The translations under genes were made by a program, and so were the position numbers. Under the pieces are notes generated by a model. The model did not search any database and had not been told where the DNA came from. It saw only the letters and a list, made by a program, of their open reading frames with translations. Below are positions 8,761 through 16,346 of a stretch of 64,000 nt of DNA, piece after piece (position 1 is the stretch's first letter; every line of letters starts with the position of its first letter). Source of the DNA: Methylobacterium terricola (GTDB taxonomy: Bacteria; Pseudomonadota; Alphaproteobacteria; Rhizobiales; Beijerinckiaceae); assembly GCF_006151805.1 (NCBI RefSeq), contig NZ_VDDA01000008.1, positions 186,001-250,000 on the forward strand, written 5' to 3'.

Positions 8761-9423
8761 TCAGCGCATCGGTGCGATCGCGGCAAGCTCATAATCGGCC
8801 ATGACGCCGTCGGCGAGGGTGAACTGCCTCAAGCCCTGGGTACAGGCGTAGGCACACATCAGCCGCGTGAAGTCCTGAAGCTTGGCAGGCGCGGTCGCCA
8901 GCCTCGCGGCCGTCATGGGCTCGTCGTCGCAGATCACGAGGCGAAGCGAGGCGAGCTTGCCCTTCGCGATCTCGACCTTCTCCTCGTGAGGAAGGGCGCT
9001 GGCGGCGAGGGTCGGCAGGTGATTCGGGTCGACCCGCACGTCGAGGAGGTCAAACTTGAACCAGAGCTCCTCGGCACCTCCAGGCGGTAGGGGCAGCTTC
9101 TCGCGCCCGTCGCACAGCCTCAGCTGCCCTATGGCTTCGCGCACGGCGTCGACCCGGAGATGGAATGGCTTCGGAGTGGGAATCATCGACGGGACGCCAT
9201 CGGGCAGCCCCTCGAAGACGAGGTCGGCGCACCAGCCATCGGGCGTCTCGTGGAGATGGACGCCGACGACGTTCGACAGCCGCCAGTGTGCCGACGATGT
9301 CGAAGCCGTGCGCGCCAACGTCGCGTCGAGCGCGCCCTCGGCGTAGGGGACCCGCCCCTTCAGCGTCGCCAGTAGCTCTGCGGCTCGCCGACGGTTCGCG
9401 GCGGCCTCGTAGTCGTAGTGCAT
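8761..9423 (-). CDS. protein of unknown function, probable transposon cargo
   Basis: The 220-residue product is not one I recognise. It has no signal peptide, membrane segment or obvious catalytic motif; it is a mixed soluble protein with an acidic Asp/Leu-rich middle and the ending YELAAIAPMR. ATG 9423 (MHYDYEAA) is chosen because longer readings run back into the direct-repeat region at 9531-9616. It faces the tniQ gene and is the only gene between tniQ and the putative right end, so it would be cargo of the element. Its promoter would lie in or next to those repeats. Confidence 0.65.
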   Translation of the reverse strand: MHYDYEAAANRRRAAELLATLKGRVPYAEGALDATLARTASTSSAHWRLSNVVGVHLHETPDGWCADLVFEGLPDGVPSMIPTPKPFHLRVDAVREAIGQLRLCDGREKLPLPPGGAEELWFKFDLLDVRVDPNHLPTLAASALPHEEKVEIAKGKLASLRLVICDDEPMTAARLATAPAKLQDFTRLMCAYACTQGLRQFTLADGVMADYELAAIAPMR

Positions 9424-9530
9424 CGAACCAGGCCCGAAACGGCCACGATGGCCTCTCCCAGCAGGATCGGCGCCGGTTGTGAAACCCACAATTGAGGGGC
9501 GGATCCTCGGTGCCGCTTGCCGTCCGAGGG

Positions 9531-9616
9531 AAAACGGAACTTCGCGTCCGTCGAACCCAGAACTTTGCGTCTCACAAGCGGCTATCCCGAGGGACGCGAA
9601 ACAGAACTTTGGGCCG
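9531..9616 (+). repeat. three short direct repeats, putative TnsB binding sites at right end
   Basis: Three same-orientation copies of a motif close to AACNGAACTT(T) occur with GAACTT at 9537, 9560 and 9604, that is 23 and 44 bases apart, roughly multiples of 22. Flanks are also shared: GCGTC follows the first two, and CGAGGGA precedes the first and third. Tn7-like ends carry arrays of about 22-base TnsB sites, so this array just past the last accessory gene fits a right end. The exact terminal bases and target duplication cannot be fixed from the window. Confidence 0.5.
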
Positions 9617-9627
9617 CGGGGCAAGAG

Positions 9628-9655
9628 GACCGGAGGCGGGCGACCGCCTCCGGTC
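9628..9655 (-). terminator. hairpin terminator downstream of aroQ
   Basis: A perfect 12-base-pair stem (GACCGGAGGCGG paired with CCGCCTCCGGTC) with a GCGA loop lies 10 bases after the aroQ stop. There is no long U run. It probably ends aroQ transcription and marks the chromosomal side of the putative transposon junction. Confidence 0.6.
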
Positions 9656-9664
9656 CACCTGATT

Positions 9665-10111
9665 CTACGCCGTCTCGCCGATCAGCTGCGCGACCCGGCG
9701 CAACGCCAGCCCATACCCTTGCGTGCCCAGCCCCGCGATCACGCCATCGGCACGCAGCGAGACGTAGGAGTGATGGCGGAAGGCCTCGCGCTTGTGGACG
9801 TTCGAGATGTGCACCTCGATCACCGGGGCCTCGAAGGTGTTGAGCGCGTCGAGGATCGCCACCGAGGTATGGGTGAAGGCCGCCGGGTTGATGACGATGC
9901 CGCCGGCGGTCTCGCGCGCCTCGTGGATCCAGTCGATGATCTCGTATTCGCGGTTCGACTGGTGGAAGCGGACCTCCAGTCCCAGCTCGCCCGCGAGCGC
10001 CCGGCACGACGCCTCGACATCGGCGAGCGTCTCGCTGCCGTAGATGTGCGGCTGGCGCTTGCCGAGCAGGTTCAGGTTCGGGCCGTTCAGCACGTAGACG
10101 AGGCGGCTCAT
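9665..10111 (-). CDS. aroQ: type II 3-dehydroquinate dehydratase
   Basis: This 148-residue enzyme dehydrates 3-dehydroquinate to 3-dehydroshikimate in the shikimate pathway as a dodecamer. The family signatures are present: LNGPNLNLLGKRQP with the catalytic Arg, the Tyr in HIYG, INPAAFTHTS, and EVHISNVHKRE with the catalytic His. Length is typical. ATG 10111 follows an AGAG-type site. The gene is intact; its 3' end faces the putative right end of the Tn7-like element about 50 bases away, much as glmS flanks Tn7. Confidence 0.96.
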   Translation of the reverse strand: MSRLVYVLNGPNLNLLGKRQPHIYGSETLADVEASCRALAGELGLEVRFHQSNREYEIIDWIHEARETAGGIVINPAAFTHTSVAILDALNTFEAPVIEVHISNVHKREAFRHHSYVSLRADGVIAGLGTQGYGLALRRVAQLIGETA

Positions 10112-10332
10112 GGGGGCTCTCCAGGATGGGGCGCGCCGGGCGCGGATGCATGTCGCGAGGCCCCGTTTAGGCGCCCGTCCGCGTCGGTCCGTCAACCGCC
10201 GCGCCGGGGACGAGAGCCGGACGGCATCGCCACGATAGGCGAACGGCATTGGCCCGCTCAGGGGCGCGGGAGCGAGGATCCGGTCATCGAGCGGGACATT
10301 CCGCCTCCGCTGTCCGGAAAAGGGTTCCTCCG

Positions 10333-10584
10333 ATGCGCAGCCTCCTCCTCGCCGGCGCCGTACTCGCGACCGTCTCGACCAGTCCCGCCGATGCCTGGAC
10401 CCAGTCGCTCCTGCACCCCGAGAACCGGGACGCCGTCGCGACCGCGATGCCTGTGCCGCCGCGCACCACCGGCACCGGCGGCGGCCCACGGAGGCTGCCG
10501 CTCCGCACGACCCGCCCTCTCCGCCAGGCCGAGCCGACGCGCCCCTCGGATCCGCCGGCCTGGCCCTCCTGCCCATGGTGCTGA
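10333..10584 (+). CDS. small secreted protein of unknown function
   Basis: The 83-residue product starts with a signal peptide (MRSLLLAGAVLATVSTSPADA) with probable cleavage after ADA. The mature part is short, Pro/Arg/Thr-rich and without recognisable domains, ending in a CPWC motif. An in-frame upstream start at 10249 is less likely because it would bury the signal peptide. It stands alone between aroQ (divergent) and the LysR gene. Confidence 0.45.
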   Translation: MRSLLLAGAVLATVSTSPADAWTQSLLHPENRDAVATAMPVPPRTTGTGGGPRRLPLRTTRPLRQAEPTRPSDPPAWPSCPWC

Positions 10585-10707
10585 CGGGGCGTCCCTGCCG
10601 ACCCGTCCCGGCATCCGCGTTCCCGGCCGGCCCTCGCGGTGTTAGCCTCGCGACCGTCCCAGGTGGCGGGGCCCTTCGGTCCAAGGCCGATGCTGCGGAG
10701 GGCGGCG

Positions 10708-11640
10708 ATGGAGATGCACCAGGTCCGCTACTTCCTGGCCCTGTGCGAGGAGCACAACTTCACCCGCGCCGCCCAGGCCTGCCACGTGACCCAGCCCTCG
10801 CTCACCCGGGCGATCCACTTCCTGGAACAGGAACTGGGCGGGGCGCTGTTCCATCGCGAGCGTACCGGCACGCAGCTCTCCGAACTCGGACGCACCGTGC
10901 GGCCCTATCTCGAGGAGGTCTACGCCAAGGCGCAGGCCGCGCAGGCCGAGGCCCGCGCCTTCGGCCGGCAGCGCCGCACCCGCCTGACCCTCGGGGTGAT
11001 GTGCACGATCCAGCCCGACGCCCTGATCGGGCTGATCGGCGGTCTCCGGAGGCGGCACGCCGACCTGGAGCTCGACATCGTCGATGCCAGCGCCGGCACC
11101 CTCGAGGAGCGTCTGCTCGCCGGCAGCCTGGAGGTGGCGCTCTACTGCCTGCCGGGCCGGGATCCCGATCCGCGGCTCCATCCCGTCGCCCTGTTCCGCG
11201 AGCCGATGGTGATCGCCGTGGCGGCCGGGCACCCGCTGGCGGCGCGAGACGCGATCCGCCCGGAGGACCTCAGCGGCCAGCATTACGTCCACCGCCTCAG
11301 CTGCGAGTTCCGCGGCGTCGCCGGCCCGATCTGGGAGGCGCAGGGCTGCACCGATTGCGAGACGATCTACCGGAGCGAGCGCGACGACTGGATCCTGGCG
11401 ATGATCGCGGCCGGGCTCGGATTCGGGTTCATGCCGCGCTCCTGCGTCACGCATCCCGGGGTGGTCGCGCGCCCGCTGGTCGACCCGGAATTCTGGCGCG
11501 AGGTCAACCTCGTCACCGTCCGCGGCCGGCCGCACGCCCCGGCGGTCGGCGCGCTGCTGCGCGAAGCGATGCGGGCGGAGTGGTTCGGCGCCCCGGCCCT
11601 GGCCGCCGAGCGCGAGCGCGCCCGGACAGCGGCGCCGTGA
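10708..11640 (+). CDS. LysR-family transcriptional regulator
   Basis: This 310-residue regulator has the N-terminal winged helix of the family (QVRYFLALCEEHNFTRAAQ, then VTQPSLTRAIHFLEQELGG) followed by an effector-binding periplasmic-binding-like domain from about residue 90. Start ATG 10708 is preceded by GGAGGGCGGCG; ATG 10690 is an alternative. Two close cysteines (CTDCE, about residue 215) occur, but I do not see enough to call it OxyR. Its target is not evident, since the neighbours are a small secreted protein and a repeat. Confidence 0.88.
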   Translation: MEMHQVRYFLALCEEHNFTRAAQACHVTQPSLTRAIHFLEQELGGALFHRERTGTQLSELGRTVRPYLEEVYAKAQAAQAEARAFGRQRRTRLTLGVMCTIQPDALIGLIGGLRRRHADLELDIVDASAGTLEERLLAGSLEVALYCLPGRDPDPRLHPVALFREPMVIAVAAGHPLAARDAIRPEDLSGQHYVHRLSCEFRGVAGPIWEAQGCTDCETIYRSERDDWILAMIAAGLGFGFMPRSCVTHPGVVARPLVDPEFWREVNLVTVRGRPHAPAVGALLREAMRAEWFGAPALAAERERARTAAP

Positions 11641-11648
11641 GGCCTCGA

Positions 11649-11691
11649 GCATTTTCCGACGAAGTGGATCCCGGTTCGTCGAAGAAAATGC
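11649..11691. repeat. extragenic palindromic repeat
   Basis: The arms GCATTTTC (11649-11656) and GAAAATGC (11684-11691) enclose a second inverted pair, CGACGAA and TTCGTCG. From memory this sequence type recurs between genes in Methylobacterium and related Rhizobiales. It lies just after the LysR stop. Confidence 0.6.
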
Positions 11692-11744
11692 GGCAAACCA
11701 AGGACTTAGAGAGCGTCGCGATGGCCACGCGATCGTGACGTGCT

Positions 11745-11915
11745 CTAGCCCTCCGCCTTGTCGCCCTGCCCCTGCTTGGCGCCGCCCGCCGGATCGGTGG
11801 CGTCCTCGCCCCCGGCCTCCGGCGCGTCGCGCCCCTGCGGGGTGAGCCGCGGCCGGCTGATCGCGTCCTCGTCGACGCCGGGCGGCTGGGTCTTGGTCGG
11901 GTTCGGGTCAGCCAT
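11745..11915 (-). CDS. small polar protein of unknown function
   Basis: The 56-residue product is rich in Asp, Gly, Pro and Gln, with no hydrophobic core, and looks disordered. ATG 11915 has a good AGGAG site 8 bases upstream. Similar short acidic proteins are common in Methylobacterium genomes, but none has a function I can name. Confidence 0.5.
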   Translation of the reverse strand: MADPNPTKTQPPGVDEDAISRPRLTPQGRDAPEAGGEDATDPAGGAKQGQGDKAEG

Positions 11916-12027
11916 GGAGTACTCCTGGGTAGTTCTTCCCGGGAGCAACGTCTGGCGGGCGATGGGGTTCGCACCACGATCGACCCGCGTCCCTCGCGGC
12001 GGGATCGCGGTTCTCGACGTCATCCTG

Positions 12028-12052
12028 GGGCCGCGCAGCGGAACCCGGGATG
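12028..12052. repeat. 25-base extragenic repeat, copy 1
   Basis: The 25 bases, beginning GGGCCGCGCAGCGGA and ending CCCGGGATG, recur at 57807-57831 with one mismatch. The copy sits inside a longer imperfect inverted repeat (GACGTCATCC at 12016-12025 with GGGATGTCGTC at 12047-12057). It looks like a mobile extragenic palindrome. Confidence 0.5.
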
Positions 12053-12075
12053 TCGTCGATGGCCTCATACCCTCG

Positions 12076-12107
12076 CGCTTTGGCATCGACACGTCGATGC
12101 CAAAGCG
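12076..12107 (-). terminator. hairpin downstream of the sugar ABC operon, distal
   Basis: A perfect 15-base inverted repeat (CGCTTTGGCATCGAC and its complement) is separated by only 2 bases, beyond the operon's last stop at 12216. With so short a loop it may form a cruciform or be a repeat element as well as a terminator. Confidence 0.45.
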
Positions 12108-12146
12108 TCCGGCGCATCAGCGCCGACGCCCGTTCGGGCTTGCCTT

Positions 12147-12176
12147 GCGCCTTCGAACGGATCCGTTCGAAGGCGC
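12147..12176 (-). terminator. 30-base perfect palindrome downstream of the sugar ABC operon
   Basis: Arms GCGCCTTCGAACG and CGTTCGAAGGCGC flank GATC, giving a fully self-complementary 30-mer 40 bases after the permease stop. It is the first strong hairpin after the operon. No U-tract follows, so the terminator call is tentative. Confidence 0.5.
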
Positions 12177-12215
12177 GGCGGTATCAGACGCGTCCCTTCG
12201 ACGAATCCCGGGCCC

Positions 12216-13421
12216 TCACCGCTTGCGATAATACTGGTCGATGCTCACCGCCCCGAGCAGCACCAGCCCCTTGATGACCTGCTGGTAATCGATGCCGATG
12301 CCGAGGATCGACATGCCGTTGTTCATGACCCCCATGATCAGCGCGCCGACCACCGCGCCCGTCACCTTGCCGACGCCGCCGGAGGCCGAGGCTCCGCCGA
12401 TGAAGCAGGCGGCGATCACGTCGAGCTCGAAGCCGAGGCCGGCCTTCGGGGTCGCGGTGTTGAGGCGGGCGGCGAAGATCAGGCCGGCGAGCGCCGCCAG
12501 CACCCCCATGTTGACGAAGGTGAGGAAGGTCAGGCGCTCGGTGTTGATCCCTGAGAGCTTCGCCGCCTTCTCGTTGCCGCCGAGCGCGTAGACGCGACGG
12601 CCGATCACCGTGCGGCTCGTCACGAAGCGGTAGAGCAGGATCAGCGCGAACATCACGATCAGCACGTTCGGCAGGCCGCGATAGGTGGCGAGCCAGGTGC
12701 TGAAGGCGACGATCACCGCGGCGACCAGCGCGTTCTTGAGCGCGAAGGTGGCCATCGGCTCCGGCGTGAAGCCCTGGCGCTGCTGGCCCAGCCGCCGGCG
12801 CAGGTTCGAGCCGACGAGGATCAGCGCCAGGGCGACGCCGACGAGCACCGAGGTGATCCGCAGCGAGCCGCCGGTGACGATGTCCGGGATGAAGCCGGAG
12901 CTGAGCTTCTGGAAATCGGGCGGGAACGGCCCGACCGACTGGCCGGCGAGCAGCGCCAGGGTCAGGCCCTTGAACACCAGCATCCCGGCGAGCGTCACGA
13001 TGAAGGACGGGATGCGCAGGTACGCCACCCACCAGCCCTGCGCCGCGCCGATGAGCCCGCCGGCGACGAGGCACAGCAAGGTGGCGAAGAGCGGGTGCAG
13101 GCCCATCTGCACCATCAGCACCGCGGCGAGCGCGCCGATGAAGCCGGCGGTCGAGCCGACCGACAGGTCGATGTGGCCCGCCACGATGACCAGCAGCATC
13201 CCGAGCGCCATCACCACGATGTAGCTGTTCTGCAGCACCAGGTTGGTGAGGTTGAGCGGGCGGAGCAGCGCCCCGTCGGTGAAGAACTGGAAGAAGATCA
13301 CGATGCCGACGAGGCACAGGATCATGCCGTAATCGCGCAGCGAGCCGGTAAAGGCTTTCGGGTTGAAACCGGCGAAGGCCGCCGGGCGCGGGGCGGTGGC
13401 GGGAGTGGCGGTGTCGCTCAT
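12216..13421 (-). CDS. mmsB: sugar ABC transporter permease (GguB/MmsB type)
   Basis: This 401-residue inner-membrane permease has about ten hydrophobic segments and the family signature AGHIDLSVGS near residue 82. Length and the segment GFIPDI place it with the multiple-monosaccharide/xylose permeases (GguB, XylH) rather than the shorter RbsC. It would form the channel for the sugar delivered by the upstream ChvE-like protein. The gene is third in the operon, 8 bases after the ATPase gene, and is followed by two strong palindromes. Confidence 0.92.
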   Translation of the reverse strand: MSDTATPATAPRPAAFAGFNPKAFTGSLRDYGMILCLVGIVIFFQFFTDGALLRPLNLTNLVLQNSYIVVMALGMLLVIVAGHIDLSVGSTAGFIGALAAVLMVQMGLHPLFATLLCLVAGGLIGAAQGWWVAYLRIPSFIVTLAGMLVFKGLTLALLAGQSVGPFPPDFQKLSSGFIPDIVTGGSLRITSVLVGVALALILVGSNLRRRLGQQRQGFTPEPMATFALKNALVAAVIVAFSTWLATYRGLPNVLIVMFALILLYRFVTSRTVIGRRVYALGGNEKAAKLSGINTERLTFLTFVNMGVLAALAGLIFAARLNTATPKAGLGFELDVIAACFIGGASASGGVGKVTGAVVGALIMGVMNNGMSILGIGIDYQQVIKGLVLLGAVSIDQYYRKR

Positions 13422-13429
13422 GGGTGTCT

Positions 13430-15013
13430 CTAGCCTCCCGAGGTGACGATGGCCCGCATGATCGCCTCCTGCGAGGCCTCATCGGCGGAGAGTTCGCCGA
13501 CGATGCGGCCGCGGTTCATGACCAGGATGCGGTCGCACATCCCGAGCAGTTCCGGCATCTCGGACGAGATGATCAGCACGCCCTTCCCCTGCCGGGCGAG
13601 GTCGTTGATGATCGCGTAGATCTCGTACTTGGCGCCGACATCGATTCCGCGGGTCGGCTCGTCGAGGATCAGCACGTCCGGATCGGCGAAGAGCCACTTG
13701 CTCAGCACGACCTTCTGCTGGTTGCCGCCCGACAGGTTGACCGTGACCTGGTCGATGCCCGACGAGCGGATGCGCAGGCGCTCGCGGTAGCGCTCGGCCA
13801 CCGCCCGTTCGCGGTCCTCGTCGATGACGCCCTTCGCGGCGACGCCCGGGAGGTTGGCCAGCGACACGTTGGTGCGGATGTCCTCGTGCAGGACGAGGCC
13901 GTAGCCCTTGCGGTCCTCGGTGGCGTAGGCGAGGCCGGCGCGGATCGCCTTCTCGACGCTGCCGAGATCGGTGGGCTGGCCCCGCAGGCGCGCCTCGCCG
14001 GCGACGCGCTGGCCGTAGGCGCCGCCGAACAGGCTCATGGCGAACTCGGTCCGCCCGGCGCCGAGCAGGCCCGCCATGCCGACGACCTCGCCGCGACGGA
14101 CCGTCAGGCTCACGTCCTCGACCGCCAGCCGGCCGGGATGGAGCGGGTGGCGCACGCTCCAGCCCGTCACCTCCAGCAGCGGCTCGCCGATCGCGACGCC
14201 CTCCCGCGGCGGATAGCGGTGGGCGAGGTCGCGCCCGACCATGCCCTTGATGATCCGGTCCTCGTCGAGCCGGCCGTCCGGCCCCAGCATCGCCGCGCGC
14301 GGCAGGGTCTCGACGCTGGCGCCGTCGCGCAGGATCGTGACGCTGTCGGCGACCCGGGCGATCTCGTTGAGCTTGTGCGAGATCAGGATCGAGGTGATGC
14401 CCTGCTCGCGAAACGCCTCGAGCAGGGTGAGGAGCGCGGCGCTGTCGCCCTCGTTGAGCGAGGCGGTCGGCTCGTCGAGGATGAGGAGCCGCACCCGCTT
14501 CGACAAAGCCTTGGCGATCTCGACGAGCTGCTGCTTGCCGACGCCGAGATCGGTGACCAGGGTCTCGGGCGCCTCGTCGAGGCCGACGCGGGCGAGGAGG
14601 TCGCGGGTGCGCGCCATGACCACCGGCCAGTCGATCACCCCGAAGCGCGACGCCGCCTCGTTGCCCAGAAAGATGTTCTCGGCGATCGACAACAGCGGCA
14701 CCAGGGCGAGTTCCTGGTGGATGATGATGATGCCGAGCGCCTCGCTGTCGGGAATCCCGGAGAAGCGCCGCTCCTCGCCGTCGAACAGGATGCTGCCGTC
14801 GTAGGAGCCGGCGGGGTAGACCCCGCTCAGCACCTTCATCAGGGTCGACTTCCCGGCCCCGTTCTCGCCGCAGACGGCGTGGATCTCGCCGGCACGGACG
14901 GCGAGGGTGACGTTGTCGAGCGCCTTCACGCCCGGGAACGCCTTGGTGATGCCGCGCATCTCCAGGATCGGGGACGCGGCCGGCGTCACCGCCAAGGCCG
15001 GGGACGCCGCCAT
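13430..15013 (-). CDS. mmsA: sugar ABC transporter ATP-binding protein (GguA/MmsA type)
   Basis: This 527-residue protein has two tandem ABC domains. The first has Walker A GENGAGKST, the segment GSYDGSILFDGEE typical of XylG/GguA, and Walker B LLILDEPTASL. The second has the signature NLSGGNQQKV and Walker B VLILDEPTRGIDVG. As in other monosaccharide importers, the second Walker A is degenerate (GLLGAGRTE). It powers import together with the flanking genes. ATG 15013 shares one base with the stop of the binding-protein gene (TGATG); a GTG one codon earlier is the alternative. Confidence 0.94.
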   Translation of the reverse strand: MAASPALAVTPAASPILEMRGITKAFPGVKALDNVTLAVRAGEIHAVCGENGAGKSTLMKVLSGVYPAGSYDGSILFDGEERRFSGIPDSEALGIIIIHQELALVPLLSIAENIFLGNEAASRFGVIDWPVVMARTRDLLARVGLDEAPETLVTDLGVGKQQLVEIAKALSKRVRLLILDEPTASLNEGDSAALLTLLEAFREQGITSILISHKLNEIARVADSVTILRDGASVETLPRAAMLGPDGRLDEDRIIKGMVGRDLAHRYPPREGVAIGEPLLEVTGWSVRHPLHPGRLAVEDVSLTVRRGEVVGMAGLLGAGRTEFAMSLFGGAYGQRVAGEARLRGQPTDLGSVEKAIRAGLAYATEDRKGYGLVLHEDIRTNVSLANLPGVAAKGVIDEDRERAVAERYRERLRIRSSGIDQVTVNLSGGNQQKVVLSKWLFADPDVLILDEPTRGIDVGAKYEIYAIINDLARQGKGVLIISSEMPELLGMCDRILVMNRGRIVGELSADEASQEAIMRAIVTSGG

Positions 15014-16077
15014 CACTTGACCTGCTGGGCCTTGTAGTAGCCGCTCTCGACCAGGGTCTTCTCCCAGTTCGACTTGTCGACCGCCACCGGCTTCAGGAGG
15101 TAGGACGGCACCACCTTGACGCCGTTGTTGTAGGTCTTGGTGTCGTTGACCTGGACCTGGCCGCCGGTCGAGATCGCGTCGACCATGTCGCTGGTCACCT
15201 TGGCGAGTTCGCGGGTGTCCTTGAACACCGTCATGCTCTGGTCGCCGCGGATGATCGCCTTGACGGAAGGGATTTCGGCGTCCTGGCCGGTGATCACCGG
15301 CATCGGCTGGTCGCCGGAGCCGTAGCCGACGCCCTTCAGCGACGAGATGATGCCGATCGAGATGCCGTCATAGGGCGACAAGACCGCGTCGAGGCGCTTG
15401 TTGCCGTAGAAGGCCGAGAGAAGGTTGTCCATCCGGGCCTGGGCCGCCGCGCCATCCCAGCGCAGGGTCGAGACCTTGTCCATCCCGAGCTGCTTGCTCG
15501 GCACGGTCAGCTTGCCGGAATCGATGTACGGCTTCAGCACCGACATCGCGCCGTCGTAAAAGAAGTAGGCGTTGTTGTCGTCCGGCGAGCCGCCGAACAG
15601 CTCGACGGTGAACGGCCCCTTGCCGTCCTTCAGCCCGAGCTTGTCGACGATGTAGCTGCCTTGCAGCACGCCGACCTGGAAGTTGTCGAAGGTGGCGTAG
15701 TAATCGACGTTCTTCGAGCCGCGGATCAGGCGGTCATAGGCGATGACCTTGATGCCGCGGTCGCTCGCCTGCTGCAGCACGTCCGACAGGGTGGTCCCGT
15801 CGATCGCCGCGATCACCAGCACCTTGGCGCCGGTGGTGATCATGTTCTCGATCTGCGACAGCTGGTTGGGGATCTCGTCCTCGGCGTATTGCAGGTCGGG
15901 GGTGTAGCCCTTGGCCTTCAGCGCCTGGACGAGGCCCTGGCCGTCGGCGATCCAGCGCGCCGACGACTTGGTCGGCATCGAGACGCCGATCTTGCCCTTC
16001 TGCTGGGCAGACGCGGGAGTTGCGAGCATCGCGGCAGCCATCAGGGCTCCGCCGACGAGGGCGACGAACGACTTCAT
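15013..16077 (-). CDS. chvE: ChvE-like periplasmic sugar-binding protein
   Basis: The 354-residue protein carries a signal peptide (MKSFVALVGGALMAAAMLATPASA) cleaved after ASAQQ or nearby, then a type 1 periplasmic binding fold. Segments such as GVSMPTKSSARWIADG, YAEDEIPNQLSQIENM, YDRLIRGSKNVDYYATFDN and ITGQDAEIPSVKAI match the ChvE/XylF branch, which binds aldoses such as arabinose, galactose or xylose. ATG 16077 is chosen for its GGGAGGA site; a start 12 bases further upstream lacks one. It is first in the operon, so its promoter lies in 16080-16260. Confidence 0.93.
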   Translation of the reverse strand: MKSFVALVGGALMAAAMLATPASAQQKGKIGVSMPTKSSARWIADGQGLVQALKAKGYTPDLQYAEDEIPNQLSQIENMITTGAKVLVIAAIDGTTLSDVLQQASDRGIKVIAYDRLIRGSKNVDYYATFDNFQVGVLQGSYIVDKLGLKDGKGPFTVELFGGSPDDNNAYFFYDGAMSVLKPYIDSGKLTVPSKQLGMDKVSTLRWDGAAAQARMDNLLSAFYGNKRLDAVLSPYDGISIGIISSLKGVGYGSGDQPMPVITGQDAEIPSVKAIIRGDQSMTVFKDTRELAKVTSDMVDAISTGGQVQVNDTKTYNNGVKVVPSYLLKPVAVDKSNWEKTLVESGYYKAQQVK

Positions 16078-16263
16078 GATTCCTCCCAAATCCCCGCATC
16101 TTCGTCGTGCGGGGCTGCCGGTGAGTAATGTCCGACAGGATTGCGTCCTGCCATTCTGCCGGATTTGATGTTTCTGTGGTGTGGCTGCCGGGCTGACGCA
16201 GCCTAGACTTTCAGACCGGGAGCCGCAGGGGCCGTCCGGGACAAGATGACGGCTCGGGCTTTA

Positions 16264-16289
16264 CCCCTCCCCCCTCTGCGGGGGAGGGG
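16264..16289 (-). terminator. hairpin between SDR and sugar ABC operon
   Basis: A 10-base stem (CCCCTCCCCC with GGGGGAGGGG) and a 6-base loop lie about 60 bases beyond the SDR stop and upstream of the binding-protein gene. The remaining bases between 16078 and 16346 show no gene and no clear promoter consensus. Confidence 0.5.
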
Positions 16290-16346
16290 AAACCCGCGCC
16301 ATGTTCAGCTGCGGATCTCTTTACGAGGGCCGGCATGCCGCCCCCC

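Noticed and set aside
9480..9502. TTGTG and CACAA inverted repeat as the exact transposon terminus
   Set aside because: It resembles TGT/ACA ends but lies inside the repeat array's expected position rather than at its outer edge, so the boundary is left open.
9479..10645. Long plus-strand open frame over aroQ
   Set aside because: It is the antisense shadow of aroQ and the intergenic region; aroQ itself is unmistakable.
13424..15037. 537-codon plus-strand open frame
   Set aside because: It is the complement of the ABC ATPase gene, with His/Asp/Gly-rich shadow composition and no family motifs.
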